Source: Nitrospirota bacterium | GTDB taxonomy: Bacteria > Nitrospirota > Nitrospiria > Nitrospirales > UBA8639 | Assembly (NCBI GenBank): GCA_011088105.1 | Contig: JAALKI010000006.1 | Location: 34,721-98,720 of the forward strand | Direction of reading: 5' to 3' | DNA length: 64,000 nucleotides | Part shown: positions 37,043 through 45,851 of the stretch, piece after piece | Numbering within the stretch: position 1 is the stretch's first letter | Layout of the letters: the number at the start of each line of letters is the position of its first letter | Notes under the pieces: model-generated | Databases searched by the model: none | Seen by the model: only the letters and a program-made list of their open reading frames with translations | What the model was told of the DNA's origin: nothing | Position numbers and translations under genes: made by a program

Positions 37043-37774
37043 TTGTTAAAAAGATTTGTTGGCTGGAAGATAGTAAGTATGTCACATGCTTATAGGGTGT
37101 GTATTTTTTTTGTATTGGCCCTTTCAATTGGATGTGCCCCTTCTCAACAGGTTGAAGAGGTAAATCTATCTGGTTTTTTAGAAGATTATTCCATGCTTCG
37201 GAAAGAAGGAAAGGGTGAGCCAGCCCTCATCTACCGCCATCCCATCATTAGCTTAGCTTCTTACGACAAAGCTCTCATTGATACTGTTACCGTTTGGCTT
37301 AAAGGTGATTCTGGGCTCAGTGAAATACCTCTTCGAGAACTTCGCCAACTTCAATTACTGCTCCATGTGAAGATTATCGAAGCCCTCAGAAGAGAGAGTT
37401 ATCACATCGTTCAAGAACCCGGCCCTAGGGTCATGCGGATTCAAGCGGCTCTGACGGAAGCAGAACAATCAAACGTTGTTTTGGATATGGTTTCCACTAT
37501 TTTGCCACAAGCGCACCTCTTGTCGGGTGCCAAGAAATTGGCCACTGGAACCCATTCATTTGTCGGGAAGGCCGGCATTGAAGCCAAAATAACTGATGCG
37601 GAGACTGGAGAACTTCTTGTTGCTGCGGTTGATCGTCGAGCTGGCGGAAAGACCTTGCAGGGTTCGACTAATTCTTGGGATGATGTGGAGCAGGCTTTTC
37701 AATTTTGGAGTGACCGCTTCAGCTATCGTCTTTGCCAGGAACGAGGCAGAGGATTTTGTGTTCCCCCCGAATAG
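37043..37774 (+). CDS. DUF3313 family lipoprotein, third paralogue
   Basis: A 243-residue protein. TTG start at 37043 chosen because AGGAGG sits six bases upstream; an ATG at 37079 lacks a ribosome site. The lipobox is LSIGC (near residue 31). It shares LEDYSMLR, PRVMRIQAALTEAE, KKLATGTHSFVGKA and AAVDRRAGG with the gene at 2068, roughly half the residues by eye. It lies just after a carbonic anhydrase remnant, which suggests this locus and the 2-9 kb region share ancestry. Envelope lipoprotein of unknown role. Confidence 0.8.
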   Translation: MLKRFVGWKIVSMSHAYRVCIFFVLALSIGCAPSQQVEEVNLSGFLEDYSMLRKEGKGEPALIYRHPIISLASYDKALIDTVTVWLKGDSGLSEIPLRELRQLQLLLHVKIIEALRRESYHIVQEPGPRVMRIQAALTEAEQSNVVLDMVSTILPQAHLLSGAKKLATGTHSFVGKAGIEAKITDAETGELLVAAVDRRAGGKTLQGSTNSWDDVEQAFQFWSDRFSYRLCQERGRGFCVPPE

Positions 37775-37957
37775 AGCGACTTTATTTGTGTGTGATGAGT
37801 TGTTAAGAGGCCAACAACGGCATCCCAGCGCGTCCCTCTTATGGAACTACTCTTCACGACAATACCGAAGACATTCAGTAAAATTGAAGTTTGGCACAGT
37901 ATGAGAAATACCGACTTCCAATAACAACCAAACCAATTCAACTTATAGGAGCTTTAG

Positions 37958-38440
37958 ATGAAACTTTTTTCATATTTTATTGCCTTCTTTGCAGTAACCA
38001 GCCTATGTCTTGTCTCGCCTTCCCTAGGACAAAAACCTGCAAACGTCAACATGGAGATTTTGGCAGAAAAAGTCAAAGCTGACAAAAAACTCGTCGTGGC
38101 CATGAATATGAATTTGAGTGACAAAGAGGCCAAAAGTTTTTGGCCTGTGTACGAATCTTATCAATCAGACATTGAACATGTGAATCAACGGCTTGGTCAA
38201 CTTGTCTCTGATTATGCCAACGCCTTTAACAGTGGTTCCATTTCCAATGACACAGCAGGCAAGCTTATTAAGGAATGGCTCCATGCAGAAGCTGAGGAAA
38301 TGAGAATTCGTGTGGCGAATGTGAAAAAGTTGGCAAAGGTACTGCCTGCTACAAAAGTTGCTCGGTATCTTCAAATTGAAAACAAAATTCGTGCAGTGTT
38401 GCGTTTTCAATTAGCTGCGGGAGTCCCTCTGGTTTATTAA
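37958..38440 (+). CDS. exported helical protein, unknown function
   Basis: A 160-residue protein with a signal peptide cut near SLG-Q (residue 24). The mature part is almost all helix, with MNLSDKEAKSFWPVYESYQS near residue 50, a pattern (LSxxExxxFWPxYxxY) common in small periplasmic proteins loosely related to the Spy/CpxP type. No enzyme motif. ATG preceded by ATAGGAG. The next gene, a DUF4136 lipoprotein, starts 32 bases on, so they are likely one unit. Confidence 0.7.
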   Translation: MKLFSYFIAFFAVTSLCLVSPSLGQKPANVNMEILAEKVKADKKLVVAMNMNLSDKEAKSFWPVYESYQSDIEHVNQRLGQLVSDYANAFNSGSISNDTAGKLIKEWLHAEAEEMRIRVANVKKLAKVLPATKVARYLQIENKIRAVLRFQLAAGVPLVY

Positions 38441-38472
38441 GAGCCAACTTTTATGAAAAAGGCTCGTTAACG

Positions 38473-39054
38473 ATGAAGAAATCTCTCTGTCCTCCCTGCG
38501 ACTTCTTAGTCTTTTTCTGGATGCTGGTCTTGGTTGGGTGTGCTGCAAATTCCATTGAAGTTAATTCTGATTATGATGTGTCCACTGACTTTCCCTCTTA
38601 CCATACTTATCAATGGTTGAAGGTTTCAGAAGAGATAACTGGTGATTCTCGACTAGATGAATTTCTCTTACATCGTCAAATCCAAATGACCGTTGACCAG
38701 CATATGTCAGAGAAAGGATTTCTCAAAGCTTCAACGAATCCTCCAGATTTTTTGGTGAACTATCATATTACTGTCAAGAAGGCGTTAGATATCAATACGG
38801 TTCAGGATGTTTACGGCTACCGTCCTCATTCCATGCGTGGATGGAGCTCGGTGGTAATCTCTGCTTATGCCGAACAGCTGAAAGAAGGGTTCTTATTATT
38901 AGATATTATCGATGCAAAATCTCATTCTCTTGTCTGGCGAGGGACAGCCAAAGGATTTGTCGAGATTTCCATAACACCAGAAGAAAGAAAAAAAAGGATC
39001 AGCGAAATTATTAAGCAAGTCTTAACTCGGTTCCCTCCAAACAATAAAGGGTAA
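38473..39054 (+). CDS. DUF4136 family lipoprotein
   Basis: A 193-residue protein with a lipobox (LVGC near residue 23) and DUF4136 landmarks: SDYDVSTDFPSYHTYQWL, then PPDFLVNYHITVKK, and near the end GFLLLDIIDAKSHSLVWRGT. These proteins are outer-membrane lipoproteins without a known activity. It follows the exported helical protein closely. No terminator hairpin is visible after it. Confidence 0.82.
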   Translation: MKKSLCPPCDFLVFFWMLVLVGCAANSIEVNSDYDVSTDFPSYHTYQWLKVSEEITGDSRLDEFLLHRQIQMTVDQHMSEKGFLKASTNPPDFLVNYHITVKKALDINTVQDVYGYRPHSMRGWSSVVISAYAEQLKEGFLLLDIIDAKSHSLVWRGTAKGFVEISITPEERKKRISEIIKQVLTRFPPNNKG

Positions 39055-39325
39055 AATGAACGCAAGGTGTCTCTTGTTGAAGGCACAGCAGAGACAAAAT
39101 AGATGCCCATGTTTTTCGAGAGACGCTCCTCCTACACGAGGTGGGGAGTAGTTTATGATGCGCTTTGAAATGGGTGTTTGTTCATTGCAAGTCGAGAAAT
39201 TTTCTCTTGTCGAGGAAGATGAGGGGGGCCTTGACTTTTCTCGCTTTCGAATTATCTCATATGTCATAAGGCGCCTAACAAAAGAAAGTTGATTGAGATA
39301 AAAGCATAGAAGAGGAGGAACGATC

Positions 39326-39763
39326 ATGTTGGTTAAATGGGACCCTTTCACAGAACTTGAACGAACATTGAATTGGTGGGGTGGACGGCCCTATGCTCGT
39401 CCGGTATGGGATGATCGTAATAGTGAGGCTGGGCATTGGTTCCCACCAGTGAATGTGTATGAAGATAACGATTATGTCTATTATGATCTGCAATTACCCG
39501 GCATTGATATGAAGGATGTCAATATTTCTGTTATCGACCAGGTGTTGCAAATTCGTGGAGAACGGAAAGCCGACACGGAAAAACAAGAGGAAGGCTATCA
39601 TGTAAAAGAGGCAACCTATGGCACATTTTTCAGGAGCTTTACCTTGCCGACCCATGTGAATGCGGATCAGGCAAAGGCCAAATACGACAAAGGTGTCTTA
39701 TCGGTGGTCATTCCTAAACAAGAAAAGGTGAAGCCGAGGCTGATCCCCATCGAAGTCGAATAA
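39326..39763 (+). CDS. Hsp20 small heat-shock protein
   Basis: A 145-residue protein with an alpha-crystallin domain: PPVNVYEDNDYVYYDLQLPG, MKDVNISVIDQVLQIRGERK, YGTFFRSFTLPTHVNADQAK, ending YDKGVLSVVIPK and the I-P-I tail (LIPIEVE) that docks neighbouring subunits. Preceded by AGAGGAGGAAC. A possible sigma-70 promoter lies at 39231-39258 (TTGACT, 16 bases, TATCTC). ATP-independent holdase for unfolding proteins. Confidence 0.92.
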   Translation: MLVKWDPFTELERTLNWWGGRPYARPVWDDRNSEAGHWFPPVNVYEDNDYVYYDLQLPGIDMKDVNISVIDQVLQIRGERKADTEKQEEGYHVKEATYGTFFRSFTLPTHVNADQAKAKYDKGVLSVVIPKQEKVKPRLIPIEVE

Positions 39764-39798
39764 GACCCCGGTCCCATGATGATTGGGACAAGAAAAGG

Positions 39799-39846
39799 GC
39801 GAGAATGGTACAGTGGACATTGCCTGCTACCATTCTCGCTTTTTTT
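39799..39846 (+). terminator. rho-independent terminator after hsp20
   Basis: GCGAGAATGGTA (39799-39810) pairs exactly with TACCATTCTCGC (39828-39839), followed by seven T. The loop is 17 bases. Confidence 0.85.
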
Positions 39847-39899
39847 ATGATAGCTCTTGAAGAGGATGGTCTGTTGCTGTGGCGTGGATGAGGTGATGG

Positions 39900-40325
39900 G
39901 TGATTAATATTATGGAGGGCACCTCCATTCCTGAACATGAGCTTCAATTGAAAGCCTCTCGTAGTGGTGGTCCTGGCGGGCAACATGTAAATAAAGTCAA
40001 TAGTCGGGTCACGCTTCAGTTTTCCATTCCTTGTTCTTCTTCTTTGAGTGATGAGCAAAAACATCGGCTTGTGTCACGTCTTCGATCCCGAGTGACGCAT
40101 GATGGGGTGTTGACGCTCCATTGCCAACTCCATCGTAGTCAGCTGGCGAATCGGAGAGAATTATTAAAACGGTTTGCCACGATTCTTGCTCAGGCGTTGG
40201 AGAAGCGGGCCGTGCGAAAGAAGACTCGCATCCCACGAGGGGTCAGCCAACATCGTCTGGAGGAAAAACGACAGCGTGGTTTCGTCAAGCATGGTCGACA
40301 GAAATCTCGTCGGTTTGAAGAATAA
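39900..40325 (+). CDS. arfB: ArfB-type peptidyl-tRNA hydrolase (ribosome rescue)
   Basis: A 141-residue protein with the release-factor GGQ loop (SGGPGGQHVNKVNSRV, GGQ at about 26-28) and a C-terminal basic tail (RKKTRIPRGVSQHRLEEKRQ, RGFVKHGRQKSRRF) that enters the empty mRNA channel. It hydrolyses peptidyl-tRNA on ribosomes stalled without a stop codon. The start is GTG 39900 or ATG 39912; neither has a strong ribosome site. Complete. Confidence 0.9.
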   Translation: MINIMEGTSIPEHELQLKASRSGGPGGQHVNKVNSRVTLQFSIPCSSSLSDEQKHRLVSRLRSRVTHDGVLTLHCQLHRSQLANRRELLKRFATILAQALEKRAVRKKTRIPRGVSQHRLEEKRQRGFVKHGRQKSRRFEE

Positions 40326-40354
40326 TCGTTGTGTGCAATAGGAGGAAACGAAAC

Positions 40355-42442
40355 GTGGAAGATAAGAGCCTGATACACACATCTCTTCAACAGGAAATGC
40401 CGGTGCCTCCAGTGGCCGCGGTTAAACCGATACAATTTGAAAAGCATGGAGATGTTCGGGTTGATCATTATGCATGGCTTAGCAAACGTGATGACCCGGA
40501 AGTGTTAGCGTACCTCAACACTGAAAACGAATATGCAAAGGCTGTGATGAACCATGTGGCCGAGTTCGAGCAGTCATTATTTGAGGAGATCAAAGGCCGG
40601 ATTAAGCCAAAGGATTTGTCGGTTCCGTTTAAACTAGATGATTACTATTACTATACTCGGTTTGAGGAAGGGAAAGAATATCTACTGTATTGTCGAAAAC
40701 ATGGTTCACTTGATGGCGATGAAGAGATTATGCTGGATGTCAATCAGTTAGCAGAAGGGCATGAGTTTTTTGATGTGGGGGCGCTGGCTGTCAGTTTTGG
40801 TCAAGACCTTTTGGCGTATGCGGTCGATACTCAAGGAAGAAGAATCTATACAATTCATATCCGATATCTTGCGAACGACGAGATGATTGCCGATGTCATT
40901 CCTGACGTCACGGGAAATATGGCTTGGGCAAATGACAACCGCACATTGTTTTACTCAAAACAAGACATTAGCACCTTGCGGCCTTACCAAATTTGGCGGC
41001 ATACGGTTGGGGACGATCCTACGAAGGATGTGTTGGCGTATGAAGAAGCTGATGACACATTTGTGACAAGTGTCTTCAAGACAAAATCAAAACAGTACCT
41101 GATGATTGCGTCGCACCAGACGGTGAGTAGTGAGTATCGATTGTTAGATGCGAATGAGCCCGCTGGGCTCTTTCAAGTCGTGGCTCCGCGTCAGCGAGGC
41201 CATGAATATGATGTCGATCATGCTGGAGAGATGTTGTATATTCGCACGAACGATCAGGCAAAAAATTTCCGATTGATGGTGACGTCCATCCATCGTATAG
41301 AACAATCGCAATGGAAAGAAATCATTCCACATCGTCCGGATACCTTGTTGGAGTCGTTTGAATTGTTTCAGGATCATCTCGTTGTGGGAGAACGAAAGGA
41401 CGGCTTAACGCAGCTACGTGTGATTCCCTTCTCTGGCGAGGAAACGCATGTCCTCGATTTCGGCGAGCCGACCTATTGGGCCGCCTTCGGTGACAATCAT
41501 GAAATGCAGACGCACATGCTGCGCTTCGTCTATATGTCCATGACCACGCCGCATGCCGTGTATGACTACGATATGGTGACTCGAGAAAAAACCTTGTGCA
41601 AACAGGATGAAATCCTAGGAGGGTTTGATCAAACTCAATATCAGACCGAACGGATATGGGCAAAAGGTTTGGATGGGATGCAGGTTCCCATTTCGCTCGT
41701 CTATCGAAAAGGGTTGCTCCCAGATAAACAGAAACCGCTGCTCTTGTATGGTTATGGATCCTATGGGATTAGCATGGATGCCAATTTTAGCTCGCCTCGT
41801 TTGAGTCTTCTCGACCGCGGCTTTGTGTTTGCCATTGCCCACATCCGAGGCGGCGAGGAACTTGGACGTCAGTGGTACGATGATGGCAAGCTGATGAAGA
41901 AGCGCAATACATTTACGGACTTTATTGCCTGTGCAGAACACCTGCTTCGTGAAGGGTATGCGTGTAAGGAGAAATTATTTGCCATGGGTGGGAGTGCGGG
42001 AGGACTTCTGATGGGGGCGGTAATGAATATGCGCCCCGACTTATTTCATGGCATAGTGGCGCAAGTGCCGTTTGTCGATGTGATCACAACGATGCTTGAT
42101 CCGACGCTTCCCCTCACAACTGGAGAATATGATGAATGGGGTAATCCGAATGATCAAGAGGCGTATCACTATATCCGAGCCTATTCACCATACGATAATC
42201 TAGAAGCTACGGCCTACCCACATCTTTTGGTGACGACGGGACTGCACGACTCCCAAGTGCAATATTGGGAGCCAGCAAAATGGGTGGCCAAGTTACGCAC
42301 TCTGACAACGAATCAGAAGCGACTCTTATTAAAAACCAACATGGAGGCCGGACATGGAGGCATGTCCGGCCGATTCCGGCGATATAGGGAATTGGCCTGG
42401 ATTTACGCGTTTCTCTGTGACCTAGCAGGAATCCGCTGCTAG
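40355..42442 (+). CDS. ptrB: oligopeptidase B (S9 prolyl-oligopeptidase family)
   Basis: 695 residues from GTG 40355, which has AGGAGG nine bases upstream; an earlier GTG at 40331 precedes that ribosome site. An N-terminal beta-propeller (WLSKRDDPEVLAYLNTEN onward) is followed by the alpha/beta-hydrolase domain with FAIAHIRGGEELGRQWYDDG, GGSAGG (nucleophile Ser about 547), GLHDSQVQYWEPAKW with the catalytic Asp, and the His in AGHGG. It cleaves short peptides after basic residues in the cytoplasm. All catalytic residues are present. Confidence 0.92.
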   Translation: MEDKSLIHTSLQQEMPVPPVAAVKPIQFEKHGDVRVDHYAWLSKRDDPEVLAYLNTENEYAKAVMNHVAEFEQSLFEEIKGRIKPKDLSVPFKLDDYYYYTRFEEGKEYLLYCRKHGSLDGDEEIMLDVNQLAEGHEFFDVGALAVSFGQDLLAYAVDTQGRRIYTIHIRYLANDEMIADVIPDVTGNMAWANDNRTLFYSKQDISTLRPYQIWRHTVGDDPTKDVLAYEEADDTFVTSVFKTKSKQYLMIASHQTVSSEYRLLDANEPAGLFQVVAPRQRGHEYDVDHAGEMLYIRTNDQAKNFRLMVTSIHRIEQSQWKEIIPHRPDTLLESFELFQDHLVVGERKDGLTQLRVIPFSGEETHVLDFGEPTYWAAFGDNHEMQTHMLRFVYMSMTTPHAVYDYDMVTREKTLCKQDEILGGFDQTQYQTERIWAKGLDGMQVPISLVYRKGLLPDKQKPLLLYGYGSYGISMDANFSSPRLSLLDRGFVFAIAHIRGGEELGRQWYDDGKLMKKRNTFTDFIACAEHLLREGYACKEKLFAMGGSAGGLLMGAVMNMRPDLFHGIVAQVPFVDVITTMLDPTLPLTTGEYDEWGNPNDQEAYHYIRAYSPYDNLEATAYPHLLVTTGLHDSQVQYWEPAKWVAKLRTLTTNQKRLLLKTNMEAGHGGMSGRFRRYRELAWIYAFLCDLAGIRC

Positions 42443-42443
42443 G
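42421..42443. terminator. inverted repeat between convergent ptrB and sigma gene
   Basis: CCTAGCAG (42421-42428) and CTGCTAGG (42436-42443) form a perfect 8-bp stem across seven bases and overlap the ptrB stop. The sigma factor gene ends on the other strand at 42466. No T-tract, so at best a weak two-way terminator. Confidence 0.4.
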
Positions 42444-42465
42444 AACCCCTCCGAGTTTATTCCAG

Positions 42466-43719
42466 TCATCGGATTTCTGCGAACATTTCTTTGACTTCTG
42501 GCGAGCGTAACTTCTTTAGCGCGACTACTTCAATTTGCCGAATGCGTTCGCGGGTTACCGACAAGGTTTTGCCTACTTCTTCTAGTGTAAGAGGCTCGTC
42601 TTGTCCAATACCGAATCGGAGTCGGATGACATGTTGTTCCTTGGGTGTTAAATGGTCCAGAATGCGATCAAGATATTGCCGTTGTTGCTGATCCTGAATT
42701 TCGGCATCTGGCGGAAGTGCCTGCTCATCCGGAAGAAACTCGCCTAAATAGGTCTCATTGTCTGAAAGAGGGCTATCCAAGGAAACTGGATCGAGAAATG
42801 CCTCAAGCGTTTCCTTCACTCGCTCTGGTTCAATCCCCAGATGTTGTCCAATTTCTTCTCTTCGAGGGGTGCGACCAAATCGTTGAGATAGCGATTGTGT
42901 TGTCTTGGTAATGCGTTGCCAGGCTTCAGTGGTATGAACAGGGATCCGGATGGTTCTTGATTGATCAGCTAATGCACGCATAATGCCTTGACGCACCCAC
43001 CAGGTGGCATAGGTGCTGAATTTGAATCCTTTTTGATACTGAAATCGTTCAGCGGCCTTCATCAAGCCAATGTTGCCTTCCTGGATCACATCCAATAAGC
43101 CTAAGCCACGTCCAGTAAATCGCTTGGCGATGTCGACGACCAGGCGGAGGTTACGTTGAACAAGGTCGTCTTTGGCCTGTTCCAGTGGGATTCGGGCCAT
43201 GGAAATTTTTTGCTGAATGTTCTTCAGCTTTGATTGTGCCGATGGAGACACATGGGGCTTTCCTGTTACTGGCGTGCTGATGCGGTTCAGCACATCGATG
43301 ACCTGATCAATGGCAGGTGCGGAGAGCCCACTCAATTCATGACTGTCTTGGAGCATCGTCAGTTCCTCATTCCATTGAGCAGGATTCTCTTGTTTCTTGA
43401 GGATGTTCGTGGCTTGGCTGATTAATGTTCGAATTGTCTGGCTGCTACAATCAAGTTGCTTCGCTAACATAAGTTCGTCTTTACGGTCGAGCAGTGGCCG
43501 CGAGGCAAATGCATGAAAATAGAGTGTCTCAAGGGCAGGGCCCCTTGATTCTTTCTGCACACGTTGGCGTTTCTCTGATGGAGCGGTTGAGGCATTCTCG
43601 TCTTGAGTCGCGAAGCTTTGAGCAACCTGATAATGACGGTCATAGTCAGTAGGGTCTTCAACAGGTACTAGATAGGGATGGGACTCAAACGATGGTTGTC
43701 TTTTGTGTTGGTGCATCAT
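42466..43719 (-). CDS. sigma-70 family factor (RpoD/RpoS-like, no region 1.1)
   Basis: A 417-residue protein. Region 1.2 is near residues 65-100; region 2 reads RNLRLVVDIAKRFTGRGLGL, DVIQEGNIGLMKAAERF, FSTYATWWVRQGIMRALADQ; region 4 ends with EEVGKTLSVTRERIRQIEVV. The N-terminal 60 residues are unrelated to region 1.1 of housekeeping sigma, so this is a group 2 (RpoS-like) alternative factor. Its neighbours (oligopeptidase B, HtrA) suggest a stress role, which is inference. GGAAGGAG stands before the start. Confidence 0.88.
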   Translation of the reverse strand: MMHQHKRQPSFESHPYLVPVEDPTDYDRHYQVAQSFATQDENASTAPSEKRQRVQKESRGPALETLYFHAFASRPLLDRKDELMLAKQLDCSSQTIRTLISQATNILKKQENPAQWNEELTMLQDSHELSGLSAPAIDQVIDVLNRISTPVTGKPHVSPSAQSKLKNIQQKISMARIPLEQAKDDLVQRNLRLVVDIAKRFTGRGLGLLDVIQEGNIGLMKAAERFQYQKGFKFSTYATWWVRQGIMRALADQSRTIRIPVHTTEAWQRITKTTQSLSQRFGRTPRREEIGQHLGIEPERVKETLEAFLDPVSLDSPLSDNETYLGEFLPDEQALPPDAEIQDQQQRQYLDRILDHLTPKEQHVIRLRFGIGQDEPLTLEEVGKTLSVTRERIRQIEVVALKKLRSPEVKEMFAEIR

Positions 43720-43820
43720 GATGGCTCCTTCCTTTCTCCTTATGGTGATAACGGGCTCTTATTGCTCACGTTCTCCTGGCTTTTACCTCATTGCTGAGAA
43801 AAGAATTGGGAAAAGCATGG

Positions 43821-45350
43821 TTACACAGTAACTGAGAGGAACAGCGATACCCCTCTTCGATTGATGAGTACTAAGGCTTGCTGCGCTTCTGTCAGCGTGG
43901 ATACGACGACCTCATACTCTTGTATTGATCGGATCGGCTGTCGGTTGATTGCACGAATTACATCACCTTGTCGTAAGCCGGATTGCTCAGGTTGACTCCC
44001 TGGTTGAACCGCTGTCACCAATACCCCCTGGATATGATCGGGGAGGCCAAGTCGTTGGAACTGGCGTGGGTCGATGTTGGCAACGGCGATGCCTGCCAAG
44101 GAACCCTTGTCTTTTGACTGTGAAGCATGAACGCGAGGAGGTGTGTCAGGATGTTCCCCAATGATCGTATGGAGTTCTTGACGTTTTCCATCACGAATGA
44201 TCATAAGAGACGTCTGTGTCCCGACTGTTGTTTGCGTGACAGCATGTTGAAGCGCCCGTGGTGTGTTCACGGCGGTCCCATGAAATGAGATGATGACGTC
44301 TCCTTGCTTGAGTCCAGCCTGCTGAGCAGGACTGCCTGGCTTGACGTCAGTGACTAAGGCGCCTTCTGCTTTTGTGAGACGTAGCGCGGTTGCGAGGCTT
44401 GAAGTCATTTCTTGGATGCCGATGCCAAGATATCCGCGTTCAACTGTTCCGGTTTTGACCAGGCTTTCATAAATGGGCATTCCCATTGTGGCAGGAATTG
44501 CTAACCCGATCCCTTGATATCCTCCCGAACGAGACAAAATCGCGGTGTTGATGCCCACCAGTTTGCCTCGCATGTTCACGAGGGCTCCACCAGAATTCCC
44601 AGGGTTAATGGCTGCATCAGTTTGAATGAAGTCTTCATAGTGGGTAATCCCCATACCGCCTCGTCCCAAAGCGCTCACAATGCCTTGGGTAACAGTGGCA
44701 TTAAGCCCAAAAGGATTGCCTACGGCTAAGACATAATCTCCAACTTCTAATGTGGATGAATCACCCCATGAGATGTAAGGCAGCTGTTTTCCATCTATCT
44801 TGATCACCGCGATGTCACTTTTCGGGTCAGTCCCAATGACAGTTCCTATGAATTCTCGTTTGTCTGGTAACAACACCTTCACCTTGTCAGTACCTTCTAC
44901 AACATGATTATTCGTCACGACATACCCATTGGGAGAAACCAAAACCCCTGATCCCATGCCCATTCCCCTGGGATCTTGTGAATCAGGAGGGGTTGGCATA
45001 CCAAAAAAGTCGCGTCTGTGAAGGTTAGGCCTAGACCCAAATGGTTCTGAATTGAATGGCGCACGTTGAAAGTCCCGAGTTGGGATTTTGGAGGCAGTAA
45101 TGTTCACCACCGCTGGTCGGACCGCTTTGACGATTTCGGCAAATCCTTGTGCCGGCGGGAGATTGAGGTGGTTGGTGGACTCAAGGGCCTTTGGAGATGA
45201 GATAGCCGCGATCGACAAGCTCGGTGAGTCATAGGCCCCAATGAGGAAAGATCCAAAGAGAAGCCCACCAAGCGTGAGGCCGACGGCTAGGTTGATACGT
45301 GGTTTCCGGTGAGATCTTTGTGAGTGTTGAGATTGCGAGACATGGGTCAT
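43821..45350 (-). CDS. degP: HtrA/DegP-type periplasmic serine protease
   Basis: 509 residues from ATG 45350, which follows AAGGAGGATGCT; a start nine codons upstream is less likely. One N-terminal membrane or signal segment (about 20-40), then the protease with His149 (TNNHVVEG), Asp179 (PKSDIAVI) and Ser253 (NPGNSGGALVN). Two PDZ domains follow (about 300-390 and 410-500, RGYLGIGIQ and QGVLVTAVQPGSQPEQSGL). Degrades or holds misfolded envelope proteins. It shares its strand with the sigma gene 100 bases downstream. Confidence 0.93.
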   Translation of the reverse strand: MTHVSQSQHSQRSHRKPRINLAVGLTLGGLLFGSFLIGAYDSPSLSIAAISSPKALESTNHLNLPPAQGFAEIVKAVRPAVVNITASKIPTRDFQRAPFNSEPFGSRPNLHRRDFFGMPTPPDSQDPRGMGMGSGVLVSPNGYVVTNNHVVEGTDKVKVLLPDKREFIGTVIGTDPKSDIAVIKIDGKQLPYISWGDSSTLEVGDYVLAVGNPFGLNATVTQGIVSALGRGGMGITHYEDFIQTDAAINPGNSGGALVNMRGKLVGINTAILSRSGGYQGIGLAIPATMGMPIYESLVKTGTVERGYLGIGIQEMTSSLATALRLTKAEGALVTDVKPGSPAQQAGLKQGDVIISFHGTAVNTPRALQHAVTQTTVGTQTSLMIIRDGKRQELHTIIGEHPDTPPRVHASQSKDKGSLAGIAVANIDPRQFQRLGLPDHIQGVLVTAVQPGSQPEQSGLRQGDVIRAINRQPIRSIQEYEVVVSTLTEAQQALVLINRRGVSLFLSVTV

Positions 45351-45419
45351 AGCATCCTCCTTAGAAAAACATATCAATGAATACGTTATGATCCTTCACT
45401 TCATCTGAATAACTCTGAC

Positions 45420-45749
45420 ATGGTTGTATCATTCAGATATGAAAAGAAGATTAATGAGACATTAAAATTTTCTAATCGAAAAATAGGGATATGCCTCTCT
45501 GTAGGCAAAGGCAAACGAAGCACATTGGCATGTGTGGCATTGGCTAGATCAAAAGGAGACAGGCTGGTTTTCAACACAGCGGGTTGGGAAACATCTTCAC
45601 TAAGATGGGATATTAGTGGTGTACTTCAAGAGAGAAACTGTTGTGGTCTTAAGGTGTGCTCGGGCATCTATGATGAAATAGCAGCCATGATCCCAAACGA
45701 TCGTCTAACGACTAAAAAGTGGAGACGGTTTTACGATGCCGTTGGCTGA
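45420..45749 (+). CDS. doubtful 109-residue ORF
   Basis: The frame begins MVVSFRYEKKINETLKF and ends RLTTKKWRRFYDAVG. It has no recognised family and no ribosome site. It lies between divergent degP and the sensor kinase. Possibly a decayed gene or chance. Confidence 0.2.
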   Translation: MVVSFRYEKKINETLKFSNRKIGICLSVGKGKRSTLACVALARSKGDRLVFNTAGWETSSLRWDISGVLQERNCCGLKVCSGIYDEIAAMIPNDRLTTKKWRRFYDAVG

Positions 45750-45851
45750 ATGCTCTTGGGCGAAGGTGCTTCCTAGTCTTTAATTCTTGCGCATTGTTGT
45801 TGTCAGGAAACAGATGTGGGTGAATGGGCTGGAATGTCTGGTGTCACGCTC